From: GWF2-38-69 sp037127655
GTDB taxonomy: Bacteria; Verrucomicrobiota; Lentisphaeria; Victivallales; GWF2-38-69
NCBI GenBank assembly: GCA_037127655.1
Contig: JBAXXY010000017.1
Coordinates: 1 to 27,258 of the forward strand
Direction: 5' to 3'
DNA length: 27,258 bases
A model generated the notes under the pieces. That model had not been told where the DNA came from. It did no database searches and worked only from the letters and a program-made list of their open reading frames with translations. The translations under genes were made by a program, and so were the position numbers. Positions 22,106-27,258 of this stretch are shown one piece after another; positions within the stretch are counted from its first letter, which is position 1; the number at the start of each line of letters is the position of its first letter.

Positions 22106-22470
22106 TATAATACCTCCGGAGCCAAAGAAATAATTTTCATAAAATTCTTTTCACGAAGTTCGCGGGCTACAGGTCCGAATATACGGGTTCCCCTAGGATT
22201 TTTCTGAGCATCGACTATAACAGCCGCGCTTCTATCAAATCTCAGATAAGAACCATCTTGTCTTCTGATCTTTGTAGCAGTTCTTACTATGACCGCTTTA
22301 ACTACTTCGCCTTTTTTTACTCCGCCATTTGGAATGGCTTCTTTTACTGAAGCGGTAACAATATCTCCGATTCTTGCATATTTTCTTTTCTGTCCGAGAA
22401 CAGTAATAGCAACAATCCTTTTTGCCCCGCTATTATCAGCCACTTCAAGGCTGGTTTGCATTTGTATCAT
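22105..22470 (-). CDS. rplN: 50S ribosomal protein L14
   Basis: L14 lies at the subunit interface and takes part in an intersubunit bridge. It has 121 residues, with the signature MIQMQTSLEVADNSGAKRI at the start, VKKGEVVKAVIVRT, GSYLRFDRSAAVIVDAQKNPRGTRIFGPVARELR and the C-terminal KIISLAPEVL. It is 35 bases from rpsQ, separated by an A+T-rich inverted repeat. Confidence 0.97.
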   Translation of the reverse strand: MIQMQTSLEVADNSGAKRIVAITVLGQKRKYARIGDIVTASVKEAIPNGGVKKGEVVKAVIVRTATKIRRQDGSYLRFDRSAAVIVDAQKNPRGTRIFGPVARELREKNFMKIISLAPEVL

Positions 22471-22480
22471 GATTTATACC

Positions 22481-22514
22481 CAATCTTATATAAGTTTAAT
22501 AGTAATTAAGATTG
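22481..22514. repeat. Inverted repeat between rpsQ and rplN
   Basis: CAATCTTA (22481-22488) and TAAGATTG (22507-22514) form an 8-bp stem around an 18-base A+T-rich loop. One arm includes the end of rpsQ. No U-run follows, so it is not a terminator; the low GC makes chance plausible. Confidence 0.25.
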
Positions 22515-22796
22515 CTGTCCGTGAATTGTAACAAGTCTCCAGCGCTTTAATTTGCTGAGAGGTCTTGTCTCCACGATAGTAACCTTATCGCCAACTTTAG
22601 CCTTGTTCTCTTCATCATGGGCGTAATACTTCTTAGATGACTTGACCACTTTTTTGTAAAGCGGATGAGAAGTACGCCTTGTGACTTCGACAACAATAGT
22701 CTTATTCTGGCAACTGCTTACCACAATGCCTTCGCGTTCTTTGCGAAGATTTCTTGATGTATCTTCTTTATTTTCTGTTTTAATTTCGTTTTCCAT
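22506..22796 (-). CDS. rpsQ: 30S ribosomal protein S17
   Basis: S17 binds the 5' domain of 16S rRNA early in small-subunit assembly. It has 96 residues, with an OB-fold core: RNLRKEREGIVVSS, NKTIVVEVTRRTSHPLYKKVVKSSKKYYAHDE, and GDKVTIVETRPLSKLKRWRL. An extra acidic N-terminal extension of about 14 residues (MENEIKTENKEDTS) precedes the conserved start. The extension has no visible motif. Confidence 0.96.
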   Translation of the reverse strand: MENEIKTENKEDTSRNLRKEREGIVVSSCQNKTIVVEVTRRTSHPLYKKVVKSSKKYYAHDEENKAKVGDKVTIVETRPLSKLKRWRLVTIHGQQS

Positions 22797-22813
22797 AATT
22801 TTTGACTATCCTC

Positions 22814-23014
22814 TTACTTGCCGGCGCTCTTGCGTCTTGTTTCTTCTGTTTTAATCATGGCAATCTCTTTCTTAACCTGTCCAATTCTAGCGCTTTTTTC
22901 AAGCTGACCGGTTTTTGCCTGCATTTTGAGGTTGAATTTCTCCTTAGCTAGCTCATTTACTGTGCTCTGGAGCTCAGGATCACTCAATTCCTTTATTTGA
23001 GCCATTTTCTTCAT
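22814..23014 (-). CDS. rpmC: 50S ribosomal protein L29
   Basis: L29 sits next to the peptide exit tunnel and helps form the docking site for SRP and trigger factor. It has 66 residues and is mainly a helical hairpin: IKELSDPELQSTVNELAKEKFNLKMQAKTGQL, then RIGQVKKEIAMIKTEE. A second in-frame ATG (residue 4) is possible as the start. Confidence 0.95.
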   Translation of the reverse strand: MKKMAQIKELSDPELQSTVNELAKEKFNLKMQAKTGQLEKSARIGQVKKEIAMIKTEETRRKSAGK

Positions 23015-23032
23015 ATTTAAATCTTCCTCTTA

Positions 23033-23440
23033 TTAACGGGTTAGAAATTTGGTTTTGACAGAGAGCTTAGCGGCGGCTCTGCATAGAGCTTCTCTCGCCG
23101 TAGTTTCTGTGCAACCGCTTATTTCAAAAAGGACTCTGCCGGGAAGAACTACTGCGACCCAACCTTCAACATTTCCTTTTCCTTTACCCATTCTCACTTC
23201 AAGAGGTTTGCAAGTATAAGGTTTATCAGGGAAAATTCTTATCCAGACTCTTCCTCTTCTGTTTAAATACCTGTTAATAGCAACACGCGCTGATTCAATC
23301 TCTACATTTCTCACCCAACCTCTGTCAAGTGACATTAGAGCGTAATCACCGAAGTCCAGCTTGTTATTGGACTGAGCTAGACCACCCATATTGCCGCGCT
23401 GTACTTTTCTATATTTTGTCCTTTTGGGCATCAAAGCCAT
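23033..23440 (-). CDS. rplP: 50S ribosomal protein L16
   Basis: L16 helps shape the A site and peptidyl-transferase region of the large subunit. It has 135 residues, with LMPKRTKYRKVQRG at the start, RGWVRNVEIESARVAINRYLNRRGRVWIRIFPDKP, the conserved RMGKGKGNVEGWVAVV and the end AAAKLSVKTKFL. GGAG lies 9 bases before ATG 23440. It is 2 bases from the rpsC stop. Confidence 0.97.
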   Translation of the reverse strand: MALMPKRTKYRKVQRGNMGGLAQSNNKLDFGDYALMSLDRGWVRNVEIESARVAINRYLNRRGRVWIRIFPDKPYTCKPLEVRMGKGKGNVEGWVAVVLPGRVLFEISGCTETTAREALCRAAAKLSVKTKFLTR

Positions 23441-23442
23441 AA

Positions 23443-24081
23443 TTAGTTCTCCTTACTTACTACTTCAGGGTTACAGATCCAGACTTTCACGCCAATCTTC
23501 CCAGTCGGAGTCATAGCTTCATAGAAACCATAGCCAATGTTGGCTCTGATTGTATGAAGTGGAACTTTGCCTTCTTTGTATTGCTCAGTTCTGGCAAGTT
23601 CTGTTCCGCCAAGTCGGCCTGAAGCCATTATCTTAATTCCCAAAGCTCCGCTATCCATCGCTAACTGAATGGATTTTTTCATAGCGCGTCTGAAAGCTAT
23701 TCTTCTTTGGAGCTGAAGAGCTACGCTTTCTGAAACGAGCTGAGCGTTTCTTTCAGGATTTTTTACTTCATGAATATCAATTTTGATTTCATGACCCTCT
23801 GCCATCTTCTGCAAACCTATCTGGAGCTTTTCGAAATCTCCTTTTCTGCTTGAGAGTATTCCAGGGCGGGCTGTGTGTATATCTACAGCTATTCTGTTAG
23901 AAGCCCTGTGTATTACAACTCTAGCTATTGCAGCATGAGCGAATTCTTTCTTTATATAATCACGAATTTTAAGGTCTTCATTAAGCCAGGCGCCGAAAGA
24001 AGACTTTCTGGCAAACCATTTCGAATCCCAGTCTTTTGTAGTCGTGACTCTAAAGATAATTGGATTTACTTTTTGTCCCAC
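23443..24081 (-). CDS. rpsC: 30S ribosomal protein S3
   Basis: S3 lies at the mRNA entrance of the small subunit and contributes to mRNA unwinding. It has 212 residues, starting with a GTG codon (24081) behind an AAGGAA ribosome binding site. GQKVNPIIFRV is the typical N-terminus. A KH type 2 RNA-binding domain covers about residues 40-110, followed by AQLVSESVALQLQRRIAFRRAMK and the C-terminal domain with GIKIMASGRLGGTELART and IGVKVWI. Confidence 0.97.
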   Translation of the reverse strand: MGQKVNPIIFRVTTTKDWDSKWFARKSSFGAWLNEDLKIRDYIKKEFAHAAIARVVIHRASNRIAVDIHTARPGILSSRKGDFEKLQIGLQKMAEGHEIKIDIHEVKNPERNAQLVSESVALQLQRRIAFRRAMKKSIQLAMDSGALGIKIMASGRLGGTELARTEQYKEGKVPLHTIRANIGYGFYEAMTPTGKIGVKVWICNPEVVSKEN

Positions 24082-24096
24082 GATTCTTTCCTTTCG

Positions 24097-24432
24097 TTAT
24101 TTGCCGTTTGATAGAACAATTGTGAAATGACTTGTTCTTTTACGAATTCTTCCCGCCATACCTCTAGCTTTAGGTCTGAAGCGCCTCATTGTAGGAGCCG
24201 GACCAACAACAGCTTCTTTTACGACCAGACTACTTTTGTCAAGGTCACAATTATTCTCAGCATTTGCTAACGCTGAGCGTAAGGTCTTAGCCATCAAGCG
24301 AGCCGCCTTTCTTGGAATAAGGTCGACTGTGCTTAGAGCTTCTATCACGCTTTTCCCTTGAAGAAGCCTGGCAACATGCCTGGCTTTTTCCGGAGCGATC
24401 TTTACATACTTTGTAATTGCTCTTACTTCCAT
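24097..24432 (-). CDS. rplV: 50S ribosomal protein L22
   Basis: L22 lines the peptide exit tunnel through its long beta hairpin. It has 111 residues, with ITKYVKIAPEKARHVARLLQGKSVIEAL, KTLRSALANAENN and the hairpin region APTMRRFRPKARGMAGRIRKRTSHFTIVL. It is the first ribosomal gene of this block; rpsS (S19) and the five genes that usually precede it are not here. Upstream by 24 bases is a secreted protein gene. No strong ribosome binding site is visible before ATG 24432. Confidence 0.97.
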   Translation of the reverse strand: MEVRAITKYVKIAPEKARHVARLLQGKSVIEALSTVDLIPRKAARLMAKTLRSALANAENNCDLDKSSLVVKEAVVGPAPTMRRFRPKARGMAGRIRKRTSHFTIVLSNGK

Positions 24433-24456
24433 AAATTTGTTATCCGTTTCTAATTG

Positions 24457-25179
24457 CTATTTGTTAATTGTTTTTGCTTTCATTCCCGGTGATATTTTGC
24501 CCAAGTCGCCTTTCGTGACTACAGCTGCAGAAGCGTAAGGTCTTACGGCTATAGTTTTAACTAAGGCATTATCGGCATCTTCTATCACCCAAACTGTACC
24601 GGTCTTGGAGTTATCAAGGAATCCTGTTCCTAAAACAACGACTTGAAGGTCGTTGTTAATTTCCAGAATAGAGCACTCTGTAACCTTTTGAGCTGCTCGT
24701 TGTCCTTTTAGAGTCATGCCATATTCTTTGGCATCATCTCTTAGCTCGTCCAACCGTAACTTTATCTTCAGTTTCTCCTCGTAAGTCAACGGCATCTCAT
24801 CAATTTTGCCATTTATGTATTTGCATAGGTCAAATACTCTATTTACCAGGAATAAACCATTTCTGGAGTTTTCTTCGAGATCTTCTATAGTGTCTAAATA
24901 TCTTTCGCTTATGTCAGTGTCGGTGATACCTGAAACTGCATCGGCGAGAAACATATTGTACTTGAGGAAGTCTCGTCTCTCCTTCTCTGCTTTTAAAAGA
25001 GCATCTGCCAACGCGACAATGGAAGAATCAGGTGTCTGATTCTTCGAAATTCGGTTAAGCGTATCGAGAGAAACTGAGTTACTATCGCTTTTAGCGGGCA
25101 GAAATTCTGCATGGACAAACGAGGTTGTGAAGATAAATAGAAAACCAATACATTTCCAGCTCGATTTTAAAAAAACCAT
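24457..25179 (-). CDS. Secreted protein of unknown function with helical core and C-terminal beta domain
   Basis: I do not recognise a named family. The 240-residue product has a signal peptide (residues 1-24, likely cut after FVHA). A helical, charged middle at about residues 45-165 (KAEKERRDFLKYNM, YLDTIEDLEENSRNG, YEEKLKIKLRLDELRDDAKEYGM) probably forms helical bundles or coiled coils. The C-terminal part of about 70 residues (SILEINNDLQVVVLGTGFLDNSKTG) has the repeating strand pattern of small beta-barrel modules found in secreted proteins, compare the C-terminal domain of FlgT; this is a loose resemblance. The gene sits between topA (17 bases) and rplV (24 bases) on the same strand, so it is probably cotranscribed with ribosomal genes, an odd setting for an exported protein. 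Confidence 0.75.
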   Translation of the reverse strand: MVFLKSSWKCIGFLFIFTTSFVHAEFLPAKSDSNSVSLDTLNRISKNQTPDSSIVALADALLKAEKERRDFLKYNMFLADAVSGITDTDISERYLDTIEDLEENSRNGLFLVNRVFDLCKYINGKIDEMPLTYEEKLKIKLRLDELRDDAKEYGMTLKGQRAAQKVTECSILEINNDLQVVVLGTGFLDNSKTGTVWVIEDADNALVKTIAVRPYASAAVVTKGDLGKISPGMKAKTINK

Positions 25180-25196
25180 AAAAATATTTAAAAAAC

Positions 25197-27258
25197 CTAT
25201 TGACTGTATTTAGCGACGATCTTTTCCAAGGCAATTAACTGCTTTGGGCTTAGGCTCTTTCTTGAGGCAAACTGCTTCTTGAGAGAGGCATAAAAGTCTT
25301 TATCATTGACTTTTCTTTTCTTGTCTTCATTCCATTGTAAAACTTTATCGAGTTTTTCGAGAAGCGCAACAATGTGGTTATTTGCTTCAGGGTTTGAACT
25401 TTCTTTTTGTTCTTTAAGTTCGAGATCTTTATCTGTGATATTCAAAACGGCGCTGATTTCATCAAATGGATAGATTTTATCTTTGTTCTTGACGGCAATT
25501 CTCTTTAGAACATAAATTTGTTTTGGGGAGAGATTCCTTCCGCTTTGAACTTGTTCATTTAGGGAATCCACGAAACTCTTTTCGTCAAAACTTCCTTCCT
25601 GGGATGGTATTAAGTCAGAATTTTTTATTATCCCGATAACAGTTTTTAGTTGTTTAAGGCCTTCTGCTCTTTCGCCGCTTAGTTTCTGTCGTTCTTCATT
25701 CTCTGTTTCAATTTGCGTTACCGTCTGGTCTAAGTCTGTCTTGAGTTTGAATTTCGCAATGTATTTATCAAAGTCTTTGATTTTTGCAGAATATTTGGTT
25801 AGAAGTCTTAATATAGCTCCAAACTGTTTTGCAGTTAGCGCTTTATTTTTCTTATATTGCCTTAAGACTGAAGTAAAGAATTTTTTGTCGTCAAAAACCC
25901 GTCCGCCTTTCTTATTGTCAGGAGTTTCCCATTCTATAAACTCTTCCAGAAGTTTGACCGCTGCTTCAGCTTTGTCTTCCGAAGGAGCAGATTCATACTT
26001 TGCACTATTGAGCCAAGCTTGGAGCTTCTCGTAGAAATCTGTAATCATGGTTGTCCAATTGACGCCGCCTGCTTCGATACTGTCGAGTTTTTCTTCCATT
26101 TCTGCCGTGAAAGAGATATTGAGAAGGTCAGGGAAGGTGGCAACCAGAAAATCGTTGACTTTGAACCCAAGTTCTTCTGGAATGAGTTTTCCTTCTTTTT
26201 TCTCGACATACTTTCTATTTTGAATAGTGTTTACGATTGTGGCGTAAGTAGATGGTCTTCCTATTCCATTGGATTCAAGTTCTTTTATAAGAGAAGGTTC
26301 AGTATATCTTGGAGGCGGTTCAGTAAATTTTTGCTCTTTGGTTAATTCTTTTAGAGCGGAAGGATCATTTTCCTTTACAAACTGAAGGAAATCAATATTA
26401 TTATCTTTCTCTTCTGATTCTCCTGAATCCTTGTCTGAATATACTATTGTGTAGCCTTGGAATATAGTTATAGACGATACTGTTCTAAATGTATAAGAAG
26501 CCGTTTTCCCATTGCATTGAGTATCAATGGTGGTCCTGGATATTTCTGCCTGTGCCATCTGGCTAGCGACAAATCTTTTCCAGATAAGCCTGTATAAATT
26601 AAACTGATCCTTTGTTAGAAATTGAGCCAAACTTTCCGGAGTGTTGTTTACATCTGAAGGTCTTATAGCCTCGTGAGCTTCCTGAGCTGATGATTTGTTT
26701 TTGTAGTAGTTTGGTTTTCCAGGCGCGAATTTCTCCCCGTATTTCGAAGCTATAAATTCGCGGCAGTTATTTTGCGCCTCTTTTGAAATGGTAAAGGAAT
26801 CAGTTCTCATATAAGTAATCAAGCCGGTCTGTTCGCCTGTTCCTGTTTGAATACCTTCGTAGAGCTGTTGGGCGATTTGCATGCTTTTGCTGGCAGAGAA
26901 TCTAAGAGCTGAACCGGCTGATTGCTGAAGCGTGCTGGTGATAAATGGCGGCGGGGCAGACTTTTTTACAGGTTCAGTTTTAGCTAAGGATATTTTAAAA
27001 TTAGCTGATTTAATAATCTCGTCGTGGGCTGTTTGAGCGTCCTGTGCGTTTGAAATATCTAGCTTTTTACCGCTAATCTGGAATAACTTTGCATCATAAA
27101 CCCGTTCGGCTTTGTTATCATGGATAAACTTTGCTCCGAAATCCCAGTATTCTTTCGGCTTAAAATTTAGAATTTCTCTTTCTCTTTCACAAACTATTCT
27201 TAAAGCTACTGATTGAACTCTGCCTGCGCTAATATTTTTTTCTATTCTAGACCAGAGC
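25197..27258 (-). CDS. topA: DNA topoisomerase I, 5' end beyond the window
   Basis: Type IA topoisomerase, which relaxes negative supercoils by cutting one strand. The reading frame stays open to the window edge, so the TOPRIM domain and true start lie outside; 686 residues are visible. The visible part begins in LWSRIEKNISAGRVQSVALRIVCERE. It then has PPPFITSTLQQSAGSALRFSASKSMQIAQQLYEG and the active-site segment GLITYMRTDS, with the catalytic tyrosine codon at 26811-26813. EAHEAIRPSD, EPPPRYTEPSLIKELESNGIGRPSTYATI and LLNISFTAEMEEKLDSIEAG follow, all standard. After about 25970 the usual C-terminal zinc fingers are absent; only two cysteines occur downstream of the active site and none in the tail. 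The tail instead holds three related repeats. Confidence 0.96.
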   Translation of the reverse strand, partial: LWSRIEKNISAGRVQSVALRIVCEREREILNFKPKEYWDFGAKFIHDNKAERVYDAKLFQISGKKLDISNAQDAQTAHDEIIKSANFKISLAKTEPVKKSAPPPFITSTLQQSAGSALRFSASKSMQIAQQLYEGIQTGTGEQTGLITYMRTDSFTISKEAQNNCREFIASKYGEKFAPGKPNYYKNKSSAQEAHEAIRPSDVNNTPESLAQFLTKDQFNLYRLIWKRFVASQMAQAEISRTTIDTQCNGKTASYTFRTVSSITIFQGYTIVYSDKDSGESEEKDNNIDFLQFVKENDPSALKELTKEQKFTEPPPRYTEPSLIKELESNGIGRPSTYATIVNTIQNRKYVEKKEGKLIPEELGFKVNDFLVATFPDLLNISFTAEMEEKLDSIEAGGVNWTTMITDFYEKLQAWLNSAKYESAPSEDKAEAAVKLLEEFIEWETPDNKKGGRVFDDKKFFTSVLRQYKKNKALTAKQFGAILRLLTKYSAKIKDFDKYIAKFKLKTDLDQTVTQIETENEERQKLSGERAEGLKQLKTVIGIIKNSDLIPSQEGSFDEKSFVDSLNEQVQSGRNLSPKQIYVLKRIAVKNKDKIYPFDEISAVLNITDKDLELKEQKESSNPEANNHIVALLEKLDKVLQWNEDKKRKVNDKDFYASLKKQFASRKSLSPKQLIALEKIVAKYSQ
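25200..25964 (-). repeat. Three ~60-residue protein repeats in the topoisomerase I C-terminus
   Basis: Units lie at 25964-25779, 25664-25473 and 25379-25200. Each has a short helix rich in Leu/Ile and Lys, a linker, then the pattern D(D/E)KxF-x3-L-x2-Q-x5-(A/N/S)L(S/T)xKQ-x3-L-x2-(I/L). The best-conserved cores are ALTAKQFGAIL, NLSPKQIYVLKRI and SLSPKQLIALEKI. The units are separated by about 36 and 31 residues and the protein ends with unit 3. They carry no cysteine, so they are not degenerate zinc ribbons. The high Lys content would suit DNA binding, which is inference. Confidence 0.75.

Noticed and set aside
1..27258. CRISPR arrays, insertion sequences, prophage genes, tRNAs, toxin-antitoxin or defence systems
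   Set aside because: No regular spaced repeats, transposase-like proteins, cloverleaf sequences or defence genes were seen; all gaps are short and the genes are housekeeping, transport or envelope related.

Overview
The window is chromosomal DNA of moderate to low GC from a bacterium that appears to be diderm (Gram-negative type). It has a TRAP transporter with a periplasmic receptor and a lipoprotein partner, several signal peptides, and an ArnB-type lipid A sugar aminotransferase. Core genes are full length and tightly packed. No tRNA, rRNA operon, CRISPR array, insertion sequence or phage gene is visible, and no gene-free stretch exceeds about 200 bases. SecY and the secreted proteins of unknown function look most like the Planctomycetes-Verrucomicrobia-Chlamydiae group or a neighbouring phylum (for example Lentisphaerae-like). 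That is an impression from sequence style, not a demonstrated assignment.

Layout. (1) 52-2236, plus strand: prfB without a programmed frameshift, then a secreted protein of unknown function. (2) 2353-4941: arnB (minus) and an MFS transporter (plus) diverge from a 201-bp regulatory region. That region carries two copies of an inverted repeat, CTCAT-N5-ATGAG, one at each promoter. (3) 4955-11152, minus strand: a compact five-gene operon in transcription order: endonuclease/exonuclease/phosphatase-family enzyme, TatT lipoprotein, TatP-type TRAP receptor, fused DctQM permease, secreted glucoamylase-like GH15 enzyme. (4) 11244-12743, plus strand: a cardiolipin synthase whose 3' end overlaps recR. 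(5) 12738-27258, minus strand: about 14.5 kb of co-directional housekeeping genes, in transcription order topA, a secreted unknown, rplV-rpsC-rplP-rpmC-rpsQ-rplN-rplX-rplE-rpsN-rpsH-rplF-rplR-rpsE-rplO, secY, comF, accD, the 4.5S-type SRP RNA gene, dnaX, ybaB, recR.

How the parts fit. The ribosomal block is a middle fragment of the usual S10-spc cluster. The six genes normally ahead of rplV are replaced by topA and a secreted protein, rpmD (L30) is absent, and the adk/map/infA/alpha-operon genes do not follow secY. A strong hairpin terminator separates rplO from secY. The SRP RNA, SecY and ribosomal proteins share one region, and ffs-dnaX-ybaB-recR is the order known from several other bacterial groups. 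The TRAP operon is a TPAT system (TRAP associated with a TPR-like lipoprotein, known from Treponema pallidum Tp0956-Tp0957). Its receptor appears to lack the carboxylate-binding arginine of classical DctP proteins.

Most worth a second look: the TPAT-glucoamylase-phosphatase operon; the topoisomerase I tail, in which the usual zinc fingers are replaced by three ~60-residue repeats; the rearranged ribosomal cluster; and the paired operator-like repeats between arnB and the MFS gene.
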